64,000 bases of DNA, taken from assembly GCA_021801235.1 (NCBI GenBank), contig JAJYYG010000115.1, forward strand, positions 1 to 64,000, read 5' to 3'. The DNA is from Actinomycetes bacterium (GTDB lineage: Bacteria; Actinomycetota; Acidimicrobiia; Acidimicrobiales; RAAP-2). How positions within the stretch are numbered: the first letter of the stretch is position 1; each line of letters starts with the position of its first letter. Shown in pieces: positions 42,119 to 51,333 of this stretch. Under the pieces are notes generated by a model that ran no database searches, was not told where the DNA came from, and worked only from the letters and a program-made list of their open reading frames with translations. The position numbers and the translations under genes were made by a program.

Positions 42119-43507
42119 TCAGGCCGGAGGAACCGACTGCTGGGTGTCGAGCATGGCGGCCATGACCGTCCGGATCAGGTCGTCGGCTTCGGCGCTCATG
42201 CCACCGGTGACCCCGCCGTAGATCGCGCCGGAGGCCGGCTGCTCCGCCGCATGGACGCGGGCATAGCTCACGGCGTCCGACAGGTCGGCGGCGAACGCCT
42301 CCACCACGCCCGGTCGGGTCTGGGGGCGGGTGACCGCCATGTGGATGGCATTGGGGTACTGCTGGCCGTTGAACCGCCAGCCGAGCTGCCGCATCCGGTC
42401 GTTCACGTGGTAGATGTCGAAGGCGTCGGAGGTGAAGCTGAACAGGAACGACGGGCTGCCGATGATCCGCAGTTCGGGGTGCTCGCGCACCGCCGCCTGC
42501 ATGCGGTCGCTGGTCGAGAAGATCTCCTGCGCGTGGCGGCGGTACCCCTCGCGCCCGAGGTGGACCATCGACGCCCACGTCGCCGCCAGGAGCCCGACCG
42601 ACCGCGATCCCTCCATGCCCGGGGAGGTGTACTTTCCGCCGCTCCAGTCGGTCAGGGCGAAGTACTGCGAGTTCCGCAGCTCCTTGTGCGCGAACAGGAG
42701 CGTCGACGTCCCCTTCAGCGCATACCCGTACTTGTGGGTGTCGGCCGAGAGGCTGGTGACGCCCGGGACCTCGAAGTCGAAGGCGGGGATGTCGTAGCCG
42801 AGCTCCCGGCCGAACGGCAGGATGTACCCGCCGAGGCACCCGTCGACGTGCAGGCCGGTCCCCCGGTCCAGCGCCATGGCGCCGAGCTCGGCGATCGGGT
42901 CCACGGTCCCGTAGCCGTAGTTGCAGGCCGATCCGACCAGGGCCACCGTGTCGTCGTCGATGTGCGCTGCGACCCAGTCGAGGTCCACCTGGGTGGACAC
43001 CGGATCGATCGGCGCTCGACGGAGCTCGATCCCGAAGAGATGGCAGGCCTTGTCGAACGCGGGATGGGCCGTCTCCGGCTTGATCACGTTCGGGCTGGCG
43101 ATGCCCCTGGCCGCGCCGTGCTCCCGGTACGCCAGCATGGCGTGGGCGATGCTCCCACTCCCCCCGCTGGTCACCATCCCCACCGGCGCCCCGCCGACGG
43201 CCGCGTCAGCGTGGAAGAGGTCGAGCGCCATGGCGATGATCTCCCCTTCGAACTTCGTGGCGCTGGGGCACATGTCGCGCTGAAGCGCGTTCACGTGGGC
43301 GTAGCGACCGAACGCCTCGGTCAGGAAGGCGTAGTGGTCGTGGTCTCCGCAGTACATCGTCCCCGAGCACTTCCCGGACTCCCAGCCCGCGTCCTCCTCC
43401 TCGGCCATGGTGGCCAGCTCGGTCAGGATCTCCCCGCGCGGACGACCGTGCTCGGGCAGCGTGCGGTGGACCGGAAAGCGGTCACGGTAGGGGAAGTCGT
43501 GGCTCAC
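42119..43507 (-). CDS. PLP-dependent decarboxylase/sphingosine-1-phosphate lyase-like
   Basis: The 462-residue protein has GTMYCGDHDHY at the N-terminus, GGSGSIAHAMLAY, HVDGCLGGYILPF and SADTHKYGYALKG with the PLP Lys, as in S1P lyases and glutamate decarboxylases. It probably cleaves or decarboxylates an amino compound; no lipid pathway genes adjoin it. GTG 43507 follows GGAGC. It is divergent from the HAD gene. Confidence 0.8.
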   Translation of the reverse strand: MSHDFPYRDRFPVHRTLPEHGRPRGEILTELATMAEEEDAGWESGKCSGTMYCGDHDHYAFLTEAFGRYAHVNALQRDMCPSATKFEGEIIAMALDLFHADAAVGGAPVGMVTSGGSGSIAHAMLAYREHGAARGIASPNVIKPETAHPAFDKACHLFGIELRRAPIDPVSTQVDLDWVAAHIDDDTVALVGSACNYGYGTVDPIAELGAMALDRGTGLHVDGCLGGYILPFGRELGYDIPAFDFEVPGVTSLSADTHKYGYALKGTSTLLFAHKELRNSQYFALTDWSGGKYTSPGMEGSRSVGLLAATWASMVHLGREGYRRHAQEIFSTSDRMQAAVREHPELRIIGSPSFLFSFTSDAFDIYHVNDRMRQLGWRFNGQQYPNAIHMAVTRPQTRPGVVEAFAADLSDAVSYARVHAAEQPASGAIYGGVTGGMSAEADDLIRTVMAAMLDTQQSVPPA

Positions 43508-43693
43508 GGGCGCTCCTTCGGGCGGAAGGCTCTGACGGTGACGGCGACCGTCTCCGGCGCGGCGCACCGGGTCATGATGGCACACCGCCGACCCGGCTCT
43601 GGTCCGGATCGCGCACGGTTCGCAGCCGTCCGGCCGTGCCCGGGGCCTCCGGTCCCGCCGCGGTCGCCCCCGGCCACCGCCCATACTGGTGGG

Positions 43694-44488
43694 ATGAGCC
43701 ATCCCGCCCGTCCGAGAAGCTGGTTGTGCGACATGGATGGCGTGCTGGTCCACGAGGGGGCCATGGTCCCCGGAGCCGACCGGTTCGTCCGCGCCCTCCA
43801 CGACCACGGCCGGAGCTTCCTCGTGCTCACCAACAACTCCCGGTTCACCCCACGCGACCTCGCCGCCCGGCTCGCCAGCACCGGGCTCGACATCCCGGCG
43901 GGCTCGCTGTGGACCTCGGCCCTGGCGACGGCCAGGTTCCTCCACAGCCAGCGACCGATGGGGACGGCGTTCGCCATCGGCGAGGCCGGGCTCACCACCG
44001 CGCTTCACGACGCCGGGTATGTGCTTACCGACCGCTCCCCCGACTACGTGGTGCTCGGCGAGACCCAGACCTACAGCTTTGCCGCCATCACCACGGCCAT
44101 CCGGCTCGTCGCGTCCGGTTCCCGCTTCATCGCCACCAACCCCGACCCCACCGGTCCCTCCCCGGATGGACTGCTCCCGGCGTGTGGATCCGTGGCCGCG
44201 CTGATCACCCACGCCACCGGCGTCGAGCCGTACTTCGTCGGGAAGCCGAACCCCCTGATGGTGCGGGAGGGCATGAACACCCTGGGCGCCCACTCCGAGA
44301 CCACCGTGATGGTCGGCGACCGCATGGACACCGACATGGTGGCCGGGATCGAAGCCGGTCTTGAGACCATCTTGGTGCTCTCCGGGATGACCGCCGCCGC
44401 CGATGTCGACCGCTTCCCCTACCGCCCGTCCCGGGTCGTCGCCTCGGTTGCCGACCTGGTCGCCGAGGTCGAGGACGAGCGTCCCTGA
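43694..44488 (+). CDS. HAD-IIA phosphatase, NagD/PGP-like
   Basis: The 264-residue protein has motif I CDMDGVLVHEG, motif II LTNNSRFTP, the cap, motif III KPNPLM and motif IV VGDRMDTDMVAGIEAG. It would dephosphorylate small phosphate esters (nucleotides, glycolytic side products). The ATG at 43694 follows a weak GGTGGG. Confidence 0.85.
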   Translation: MSHPARPRSWLCDMDGVLVHEGAMVPGADRFVRALHDHGRSFLVLTNNSRFTPRDLAARLASTGLDIPAGSLWTSALATARFLHSQRPMGTAFAIGEAGLTTALHDAGYVLTDRSPDYVVLGETQTYSFAAITTAIRLVASGSRFIATNPDPTGPSPDGLLPACGSVAALITHATGVEPYFVGKPNPLMVREGMNTLGAHSETTVMVGDRMDTDMVAGIEAGLETILVLSGMTAAADVDRFPYRPSRVVASVADLVAEVEDERP

Positions 44489-44513
44489 CCGGGACACCAC
44501 CCGAGGCGGCGCC

Positions 44514-44684
44514 TCACCGGGTCTTACGCAGGAGCAGGTAGACGTTGTCGTCGATGGCGAACGACTCGACGACCTCGAACCCCTCGGTGCTGGCCGCGTC
44601 CAGCTGCGCCTCGAGCTCCTCCCGCCGCTCCTCAACCACCAGCCTCCCCCCGTGGATGCGGAGCAGCCGGTGCGTCGAGGACAC
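44514..44684 (-). CDS. small protein (56 residues)
   Basis: The product (STHRLLRIHGGRLVVEERR; FEVVESFAIDDNVYLLLRKTR) alternates charged and hydrophobic residues and resembles DUF4177-like small proteins. GTG 44684 is the likely start. Its function is unknown. Confidence 0.5.
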   Translation of the reverse strand: MSSTHRLLRIHGGRLVVEERREELEAQLDAASTEGFEVVESFAIDDNVYLLLRKTR

Positions 44685-44804
44685 GGGACGATCGTAGCGG
44701 GCGTCCCCGGTGGGTCCGCCCACCGACGGGTGTCGGGGGCCCGGACCCGGTTGGTGGGCCGGTCCAGTCGCCGGCTGTCGGTCTGCCGGCCCGGTCGCCG
44801 GCCG

Positions 44805-45131
44805 TCAGCCGAGCGGGAGGCGGGGTTCCTCGGTCAGCGGGAGCCGCCCCCGGGTCCCCGACCCGCACCGAGATCCAGCCGTGGCATAGATCCGCTCCGG
44901 ATCGAACGACCGGACGGCCGTCGCTCCCGGTCGACCCCCGACGACTTCCACCCACTCGGCACCGTTGTGCCGGTTCAGGACGTGGCAACGGAAGGTCCAG
45001 GTCGCGCCGGTGAGACCGGAGTCCGCCACGTCGACCGGCTCCCCCGCCCGGACGCCCTGCCACACCTCCGTACGGACCAGGTGCGCCCCGGCCTCCGCGG
45101 CCACCCGTTTCGCCGAAGGCCGCCGGCCCAC
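44805..45131 (-). CDS. hypothetical protein (108 residues)
   Basis: The beta-rich product (EVWQGVRAGEPVDVADSGL, TWTFRCHVLNRHNGAEWVEV) has no family I can name with confidence. GTG 45131 has AAGGAG upstream. A 15-bp repeat (ATCGCCCGTCGG) spans the ferritin stop just upstream. Confidence 0.5.
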   Translation of the reverse strand: MGRRPSAKRVAAEAGAHLVRTEVWQGVRAGEPVDVADSGLTGATWTFRCHVLNRHNGAEWVEVVGGRPGATAVRSFDPERIYATAGSRCGSGTRGRLPLTEEPRLPLG

Positions 45132-45159
45132 GCTTCGCTCCTTGTGATCGCCCGTCGGG

Positions 45160-45711
45160 CTATCGCCCGTCGGCGAGCACGGCACCCATCTCGCGGAGGA
45201 AGGTCAGGAGATCGTCCGCATGCTCTTCCTCGACCGCCAGGATGTCCTCCAGCATGCGCCGCGTCGTCACGTCCCCGTCGCCCAGCCACGAGATCATCTC
45301 GGCGTACGACGCGATCGCCACCCGTTCGGCGACGAGGTCCTCCCGGAGCATGTCCTCGAGTGTCGTCCCCTCCTGGTACTCGGCGTGGCTGCGGTCGACG
45401 AGCGTGGCGGGGTCGAAGTCGGGCTCCCCCTGGAGCTGCACGATGCGGGCGGCGATCAGGTCGGCGTGGCCCTGCTCCTCCACCGCGTGCTGGAGGAACT
45501 CGGCCGCGATCGGCGCCGAGTTGATGCCCTCCGCCATGTAGTGGTGCCGCTTGTACCGGAGCACGCACACCAGCTCGGTGGCGAGCGCCTCGTTCAGGAC
45601 GGCGACCACCCGGGCACGGTCGGCGCCGTAGGCCGAGGTGATCGGACCGCTGTCGATGTGCTGACGGGCGTTGCGACGGAGGGTTTCCACGTCGGTGAGG
45701 AAGTCGGTCAT
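45160..45711 (-). CDS. bacterioferritin-like diiron protein
   Basis: The 183-residue four-helix protein has ALATELVCVLRYKRHHYM, AVEEQGHADLIAARI, LVAERVAIASYAEMI and VEEEHADDLLTFL, the Glu/His pattern of a ferroxidase site (E, ExxH twice). It stores iron or detoxifies it. ATG 45711. It is upstream of, and same-strand as, the hypothetical gene at 44805. Confidence 0.8.
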   Translation of the reverse strand: MTDFLTDVETLRRNARQHIDSGPITSAYGADRARVVAVLNEALATELVCVLRYKRHHYMAEGINSAPIAAEFLQHAVEEQGHADLIAARIVQLQGEPDFDPATLVDRSHAEYQEGTTLEDMLREDLVAERVAIASYAEMISWLGDGDVTTRRMLEDILAVEEEHADDLLTFLREMGAVLADGR

Positions 45712-45809
45712 TGTCCGAGGCTACCGGGCCGGTGGGGGAGGTGTACCGCCGTCGCCAGGCACCGTCCGCCACCGTCCCCTGCCGGGCGCCCGGTCCCCCG
45801 GCCCCAAGC

Positions 45810-46475
45810 TCACGGGGACCGTCGCCGGTGGGCGGGCACCTTCCCCGTCCGGGACGGGGACCCGGACCGCTCGCTGCGGAGGACGCGGATGCGGTGGGCG
45901 AAGAGGAGGACGATGGCGATGACCACCAGCCCGGCCGCCACGTAGCCCGCGTCGCTGAACGCCTTGAGGACCCGCTGGTAGCTGCTGCCGAGGCTGTAGC
46001 CGAGGATGCCGAGCGCGGTGACCCAGATGGCACAGGCGGCGGCGGTGAAGATGGCGAACTTCCGCACCGACATCTCGCCCAGCCCGGCGGCCAGCGAGAC
46101 GAAGGAGCGGACCAGCGGGATCAGCCGCCCGAAGAACACGAACGGATCGCCACGGCGGTCGAGCCAGGCCTCGGCCCGATCGAGGTCCCGGTGGGTGAGC
46201 AACACGTACTTACCCACCCGGTCGACCAGGGGCCGTCCCCCGAAGTAGCCGATCCCGTATCCGGCGTACGAGCCGATCTGCTCCCCGAGCCAGGCCACCA
46301 CGATGACCACCACCAGTTGCAGGTGGTGGGGCTCGTGGGGGATCTGCCCGCTGGCCAGCACACCCCCGTAGATGATGGCGGCCTCGGACCCGACCGGCAG
46401 CCCCATGGTGGAGAGGAACGTGAGGAGCAGCACGGCCACGTAGCCCCACGTCTCGAGGAAGTGCTCGATGCCCAT
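45810..46475 (-). CDS. DedA-family membrane protein
   Basis: The 221-residue protein has hydrophobic helices with GLPVGSEAAIIYGG and FGRLIPLVRSFVSLAAGLGEM, typical DedA motifs (flippase or proton-related lipid transport). The C-terminus is basic. ATG 46475. Cell envelope role inferred from the family. Confidence 0.8.
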   Translation of the reverse strand: MGIEHFLETWGYVAVLLLTFLSTMGLPVGSEAAIIYGGVLASGQIPHEPHHLQLVVVIVVAWLGEQIGSYAGYGIGYFGGRPLVDRVGKYVLLTHRDLDRAEAWLDRRGDPFVFFGRLIPLVRSFVSLAAGLGEMSVRKFAIFTAAACAIWVTALGILGYSLGSSYQRVLKAFSDAGYVAAGLVVIAIVLLFAHRIRVLRSERSGSPSRTGKVPAHRRRSP

Positions 46476-46563
46476 AGGGGGTGCAGGCTAGTCGCACCGG
46501 TTCCCCCCGGCGCGCCCGGCGTGACGCCCCGGCGCTCGACCCGTGCTGGGCTACCGTCGTGCC

Positions 46564-47469
46564 GTGCGCACCGACGAGCAGACGGCCGAGAGCGGAGCCG
46601 GGCGCTGCACGACCCCCGACGGGGTCGTGCTCGCCACCTACGACTTCGGGGGGAGCGGGTCAGATCTCCTGCTGGTCCACGCCACCGGCTTCTGTGCCGG
46701 GGTGCTCACGCCCATGATCCGCTCGCTGACCGACCGGTTCCACTGCTGGGGTGTGGACCTGCGGGCCCATGGCCGTTCGGGGAGGCCCGCCGACGGCGAC
46801 TTCGACTGGTCGGGCTTCGCGGTCGACGTCCTCACTGCGGTGGACCACCTCGGGCTGGTGGACCCGATCGGGTTCGGGCACTCGTGCGGGGGTGCCTCGC
46901 TGCTCCTGGCGGAGGAGCGGCGTCCGGGTACGTTCGCCTCCCTGTACTGCTACGAACCCGTGGTCTTCCCCCCGGAGCTGCTTCCGTCGGACCACGGGGA
47001 GAACCCGCTGAGCGCGGGGGCCCGCCGCCGGCGGGAGACGTTCCCGTCCGCGACCGACGCCTTCCTCAACTTCTCCGCGAAGCCACCGTTCGCCGGCCTC
47101 GACCCCGAGGCGCTCCGCGCCTATGTCGACTGTGGCTTCGAGGTCGTCCCGTCCGAAGAGGGTGGCGACGGGGCCGCGGTCCGCCTCCGGTGCCGGCGGG
47201 AAGACGAAGCCCTGGTCTACGCGGCCGGCGGATCCCACCATGCCTTCGGGCATCTCGACGCGGTCCGCTGCGCGGTGGCCCTGCGCTGCGGGGCACTGAC
47301 CGACAGCTTCGGGCCCGCCATCCTCGACCGCGTGGCCGGGGCGCTCCCGTCAGCCACCGTCGAGGCGATTCCCGGGCTCGGCCACTTCGGACCGCTGGAA
47401 CAGCCGGCCGTCGTCGCCCGGTCCGTTCTCGACTGGGTGACGCACCCGACCGCGTCACCCCCGGCGTAG
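46564..47469 (+). CDS. alpha/beta hydrolase
   Basis: The 301-residue protein has LLLVHATGFCAGV (oxyanion loop), GVDLRAHGRSGRP, the nucleophile elbow GHSCGGAS and a late His (GLGHFGPLEQP). Start GTG 46564. Substrate unknown. The gene lies just before the RecB-like nuclease gene, 9 bp apart. Confidence 0.8.
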   Translation: MRTDEQTAESGAGRCTTPDGVVLATYDFGGSGSDLLLVHATGFCAGVLTPMIRSLTDRFHCWGVDLRAHGRSGRPADGDFDWSGFAVDVLTAVDHLGLVDPIGFGHSCGGASLLLAEERRPGTFASLYCYEPVVFPPELLPSDHGENPLSAGARRRRETFPSATDAFLNFSAKPPFAGLDPEALRAYVDCGFEVVPSEEGGDGAAVRLRCRREDEALVYAAGGSHHAFGHLDAVRCAVALRCGALTDSFGPAILDRVAGALPSATVEAIPGLGHFGPLEQPAVVARSVLDWVTHPTASPPA

Positions 47470-47478
47470 CCTGCCACC

Positions 47479-48300
47479 GTGCCCACACCCCCCCGGTCGC
47501 TCTCGCCCTCCAAGGTCTCCGCCTTCCGGGACTGCGCCCTGGCCTTCCGCTTCACCGCCATCGACCGGCTACCGGACCTGCCGACCATCTGGACGGTCAA
47601 AGGAACGCTGGTCCATACGGCGCTCGAACGTCTGTTCTGGCACCACCCGCGCGGCAGCCGGAGCCAGACGGCGGCTCTGGCCGAGCTGGCGTCCGCCTGG
47701 GACGACCTCCAGTCCGATCCGGACTACCTCCAGCTGGGCCTCTCCGCCGCCGAGCGGGACCGGCTCCGCCACGAGGCCGACTCCCTGGTGCGGAACTACT
47801 TCCGCCTCGAGGACCCGGACGACGTGACCCCGGTCGGTATCGAGCTGACCCTCGAGGCCCGGCTCGGCGAGCTCCGCCTGCGAGGGATCCTCGACCGTCT
47901 CGATCGGCGGCCCGACGGCGAGCTGGTCGTCATCGACTACAAGACGGGCCGGGCGCCCTCGGCCGCCTACGAGCAGGCCAAGCTCGCCGGCGTGCACCTC
48001 TACGCCCTCCTCTGCGAGGAGGTGCTGGGCCGTCCACCGGCGGAGGTCCGGCTGCTCCACCTCGCCGAACCCACCGTGATCGCCGCCCAACCGTCGGCGC
48101 AGAGCCTGCGGGGGCAGCGGGTGAAGGCGCTGGCGGTGTGGTCCGCCATCGAACGTGCCTGCGAGGCCGACGACTTCCGACCCCGGCAGTCACCACTCTG
48201 CCGGTTCTGCCGCTTCCAGCCCTTCTGCCCGGCGTTCGGAGGGGACCCCGCCGGTGCGGCGGAGGCGCTCGGCTCCCCGTCCGGACCGGCATCCCGGTGA
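47479..48300 (+). CDS. RecB-family PD-(D/E)xK exonuclease with Fe-S cysteines
   Basis: The 273-residue nuclease has SPSKVSAFRDC, GTLVHTALERLFW, RGILDRLDR and VIDYKTG (the catalytic Asp and Lys). The C-terminal SPLCRFCRFQPFCPAF, with an N-terminal Cys, would hold a 4Fe-4S cluster as in AddB or Cas4. No cas genes are present, so repair is more likely. Confidence 0.8.
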   Translation: MPTPPRSLSPSKVSAFRDCALAFRFTAIDRLPDLPTIWTVKGTLVHTALERLFWHHPRGSRSQTAALAELASAWDDLQSDPDYLQLGLSAAERDRLRHEADSLVRNYFRLEDPDDVTPVGIELTLEARLGELRLRGILDRLDRRPDGELVVIDYKTGRAPSAAYEQAKLAGVHLYALLCEEVLGRPPAEVRLLHLAEPTVIAAQPSAQSLRGQRVKALAVWSAIERACEADDFRPRQSPLCRFCRFQPFCPAFGGDPAGAAEALGSPSGPASR

Positions 48301-48869
48301 CCACCACCCGAGGCCGGCCGGTTGCGGACCTCGGCGGCCGCATCCGCTCCTTCGACGACCGTGTGGACCGCGCCTTCGAGCACCTGCGTGGTCGGCCCGT
48401 CGCCGACGTGACCGCCAAGGTCGTCTCCGGGCTCGGCGACCACGGGCTGGTGTGGGCCCTCTCCACCGCCTGGATCGCCCGGCGGCCCGGCGGCCGCCGC
48501 TCGCGGGCCCTCCGGTCGCTCGCCGCCGCCGGGGTCGGATCGGCCGCCGTCAACGCGGGCGTCAAGGCCGTCGTCGGCCGGTCGCGCCCGGAACGCTCGG
48601 ATCTCCAGCTGCGAGGCGATCCCGTGCCGCTGCGCGAACCGGTGACCAGCAGCTTCCCGAGCGGCCACACGTTGGCGGCGTTCTGCGCGGCGACCGTCCT
48701 GGCCGAACCGGGCAGGCCGGTCGCCGGCGCCGCACGGTTCGGCTTCGCCGCCTCGGTCGGCGCGAGCCGGATCCACGTGCGGGCGCATCATGCGTCCGAT
48801 GTCGTGGGGGGAGTGGTGATCGGGGTCGGCCTGGGGCTCGTGACCAGGGCCGTCCTCCGCCGGTGGTGA
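48297..48869 (+). CDS. PAP2-family phosphatase
   Basis: The 190-residue membrane protein has KAVVGRSRP, PSGHTLAAF and SRIHVRAHHASDVVGG, the three PAP2 motifs. It would dephosphorylate a lipid pyrophosphate or phosphatidate. The GTG at 48297 overlaps the nuclease stop (GTGA). Confidence 0.85.
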   Translation: MTTTRGRPVADLGGRIRSFDDRVDRAFEHLRGRPVADVTAKVVSGLGDHGLVWALSTAWIARRPGGRRSRALRSLAAAGVGSAAVNAGVKAVVGRSRPERSDLQLRGDPVPLREPVTSSFPSGHTLAAFCAATVLAEPGRPVAGAARFGFAASVGASRIHVRAHHASDVVGGVVIGVGLGLVTRAVLRRW

Positions 48870-48925
48870 GCCCGGGCGCCACGCCTGGCGTGGAATGCCA
48901 TGCCCCGGGCCGGGGTTGGGGAACC

Positions 48926-49534
48926 ATGGCCACTCCCCCACCCTTCGCCGTCACTTGGGACTACCGGTGCCCGTTCGCCCGGAACGCCCATGAGCACCTC
49001 CTCGACGGACTGGCGGGCGGTGCCGGCTGGGACGTGCGGTTCGTGCCCTTCTTCCTCAACCAGAGCCACGTCGACGAAGGCGGCACCCCGGCGTGGGAGG
49101 ACCCGGCGCACGTGCCGGACCTGCTCTCCCTCGAAGCCGGCGTGGTGGTGCGGGACCGCTTCCCCGACCGGTTTCCCGCCGTCCACCGTGCGCTGTTCGC
49201 CGCCCGGCACGACCAGGGAGGCAACCTCCGTGATCGGACGGTGGTCGCGGAGGCGCTGGAGGCCGGGGGTGTCGACGCGTCCGCGGTCCTGGCCGAGGTC
49301 GACGACGGGTGGCCCCGGTTGACGGCGCGGGCGGAGCACGAGCAGGTGGTCCGGGATCTCGACGTCTTCGGCGTCCCCACGTTCATCGTCGGCGAGAGCG
49401 CCGTCTTCGCCCGCCTGATGACCCGACCCGGTGGAGACCGCACGGTCGCCCGCACCACGATCGACCGGGTGCTGGACCTCCTCGTCGACCACCCGGAGCT
49501 GAACGAGTTCAAGCACACCCGCGTCAGTCGGTGA
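48926..49534 (+). CDS. DsbA/FrnE-like thioredoxin-fold protein with one Cys in the motif
   Basis: The 202-residue protein starts VTWDYRCPFARNAHEHLLDGL; CPFA replaces CxxC, so disulfide exchange would need another thiol, or it is an isomerase-like relative. The cis-Pro loop is GVPTFIVGESAVF. ATG 48926 follows GGGGAACC. Confidence 0.75.
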   Translation: MATPPPFAVTWDYRCPFARNAHEHLLDGLAGGAGWDVRFVPFFLNQSHVDEGGTPAWEDPAHVPDLLSLEAGVVVRDRFPDRFPAVHRALFAARHDQGGNLRDRTVVAEALEAGGVDASAVLAEVDDGWPRLTARAEHEQVVRDLDVFGVPTFIVGESAVFARLMTRPGGDRTVARTTIDRVLDLLVDHPELNEFKHTRVSR

Positions 49535-49607
49535 GCGCCCCGACCGGTCCTGGGAGGCCCGGTCGCCCTCGGGGCTCTGGCCCGACCGGGCGAACGGAGA
49601 CCTCCGC

Positions 49608-50513
49608 TCAGCTCCCGACGAGCCCGGCGAGGACGCCGATGGACGCCTTGATCTCCTCGGACGTGCCGAACGGGGCCCCGCAGAAGTCGGTCGCCCCCAC
49701 CGCCGCGATCCGCCGGACCTGGTCGGCCACCTCGGCTTCGGTCCCGACGAGGGCGACGTCCGCCGGCCCCTGCGCGCCCTCCCGGTCCAGCATCGCCCGG
49801 TACGACGGCAGGGTGCCGTAGATCGAGAAGACCTCGGCGGCCTTCGCCCGGGCCGCGGCCGCGTCGGTGGTCACGCAGACCGGCAGCCCGACGCACACCG
49901 CGGGCCGGGGCCGTCCGGCTCCCTCCGCCGCGGCCACGATGGTGGGGACGATGTGGTGCTCCACGGTGGCCGGACCGGTCATCCAGGTGATCGTGCCCGC
50001 GGCCATCCGACCGGCGATCCCGAGCATCACCGTGCCGAGCGCAGCCACCAGCACCGGCGGTGCCGGGGCGCTGATCCCGAGGGGACCGAAGGTCGAGGCA
50101 CGCATCGTCTCCCCCGCGAACGCCACCTGTTCGCCCTCGATCGCCGGGACGAGGATCGACAGGTACTCGCGCATGTGGCGCGCCGGCTGGTCGAACGACA
50201 GCCCGAACACGTTCTCGATCACCACCTGGTGCGAGAGCCCGATCCCGAGGGTCAGCCGCCCCCCGCTCGCCGCCTGCACCGTGAGCGCCTGGGCGGCCAG
50301 CATCAGGGGATGCCGGGGATAGGTCGGCACCACCGCCGTACCCAGGTCGATCCCGGGGCACTCGCGGCCGATCACCGCAAGCGTGGTCAGTGCGTCGTAG
50401 CCGAAGATCTGCGAGGTCCAGGCTGTCTGGATGCCGGCGGAAGCCAGCGAGGCAACCTGCCCCACCACCTCCTCGAACGGCCTGTCGATGTCGAACATCA
50501 CGCCGATGCGCAT
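49608..50513 (-). CDS. LLM-class F420-dependent oxidoreductase
   Basis: The 301-residue TIM-barrel protein shows MRIGVMFDIDRPFEEVV, SQIFGYDALT, LGTAVVPTYPRHPLMLA and GIGLSHQ, typical of F420-binding luciferase-like enzymes. It probably transfers hydride from F420H2. Start ATG 50513. It is divergent from purE. Confidence 0.8.
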   Translation of the reverse strand: MRIGVMFDIDRPFEEVVGQVASLASAGIQTAWTSQIFGYDALTTLAVIGRECPGIDLGTAVVPTYPRHPLMLAAQALTVQAASGGRLTLGIGLSHQVVIENVFGLSFDQPARHMREYLSILVPAIEGEQVAFAGETMRASTFGPLGISAPAPPVLVAALGTVMLGIAGRMAAGTITWMTGPATVEHHIVPTIVAAAEGAGRPRPAVCVGLPVCVTTDAAAARAKAAEVFSIYGTLPSYRAMLDREGAQGPADVALVGTEAEVADQVRRIAAVGATDFCGAPFGTSEEIKASIGVLAGLVGS

Positions 50514-50789
50514 GTCTCTCCCCTCTCTCGTCGTGGTCTGGCGACCGCCGCAGTGGTCGAACGGGTCCGTGGTCCCACAGGCCCGGTCTACCGGGCGGGG
50601 TCGTCCGCCCGTCTCCCGGGACGTCGTCCTCCCGAAAGGTCACCGTGCGGCCCGACCCCGGCCGTGCCCTGCCGACGGTCGGGAGGGGCACGGAACGGCT
50701 CCGACCCACCGTACCGGCATCACCCACCCCAGGGCGACAGGTTCGGATCCATGCCCGCGGCGTCCCCACCGATCGGCCAGACTGTCCCC

Positions 50790-51281
50790 ATGTCAGTCGC
50801 CATCGTCATGGGAAGCTCGTCCGATGCGGCGATCATGGACGACGGTGTCCAGGTCCTCCGCTCCTTCGGTGTCGAGGTCACCGTCCGGGTCCTGTCGGCC
50901 CACCGCACCCCGGACGACGCCATCGCCTTCGCCCGGGGTGCGGCCGAAGAAGGGACGAAGGTGGTCATCGCCGCTGCCGGCGGTGCCGCCCACCTGGCGG
51001 GCGTCCTCGCGGCCGCGACCCCCCTCCCGGTCATCGGGGTCCCGATCGCGCTCGCCAATCTCGGCGGGCTCGACTCGCTGCTCGCCATGGTCCAGATGCC
51101 CAAGGGCGTGCCGGTGGCCGTGGTGACCGTCAACGGCGCCCGGAACGCCGCACTGCTGGCCGTGCGCATCATGGCCCTTTCCGACGAGCGGTTGGCCGGC
51201 GAGCTCGAGCGGTTCCGGAAGGAGCTGGCCGAGCAGGTCCGCGACCAGGACGCCGAGATCGTCGCCCGCTACCGGGCCTGA
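50790..51281 (+). CDS. purE: N5-carboxyaminoimidazole ribonucleotide mutase PurE
   Basis: The 163-residue class I enzyme has VAIVMGSSSDAAIM, VLSAHRTPDDAI and AAGGAAHLAGVLAA at expected positions. It catalyses a step of purine synthesis. The usual partner purK is not nearby. ATG 50790. Confidence 0.95.
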   Translation: MSVAIVMGSSSDAAIMDDGVQVLRSFGVEVTVRVLSAHRTPDDAIAFARGAAEEGTKVVIAAAGGAAHLAGVLAAATPLPVIGVPIALANLGGLDSLLAMVQMPKGVPVAVVTVNGARNAALLAVRIMALSDERLAGELERFRKELAEQVRDQDAEIVARYRA

Positions 51282-51333
51282 GCGCGCTTCCGGTCCAGAT
51301 GGCCTCGCCCCCACCGGGAGCGGGCCCCTTCGG

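Noticed and set aside
45147-45176. Repeat of ATCGCCCGTCGG across the ferritin stop codon
   Set aside because: It is imperfect and partly coding; no function can be supported.
47479-48300. RecB-like nuclease as Cas4
   Set aside because: It has the Fe-S cysteines and nuclease motifs of the family, but no CRISPR array or cas gene is in the window.
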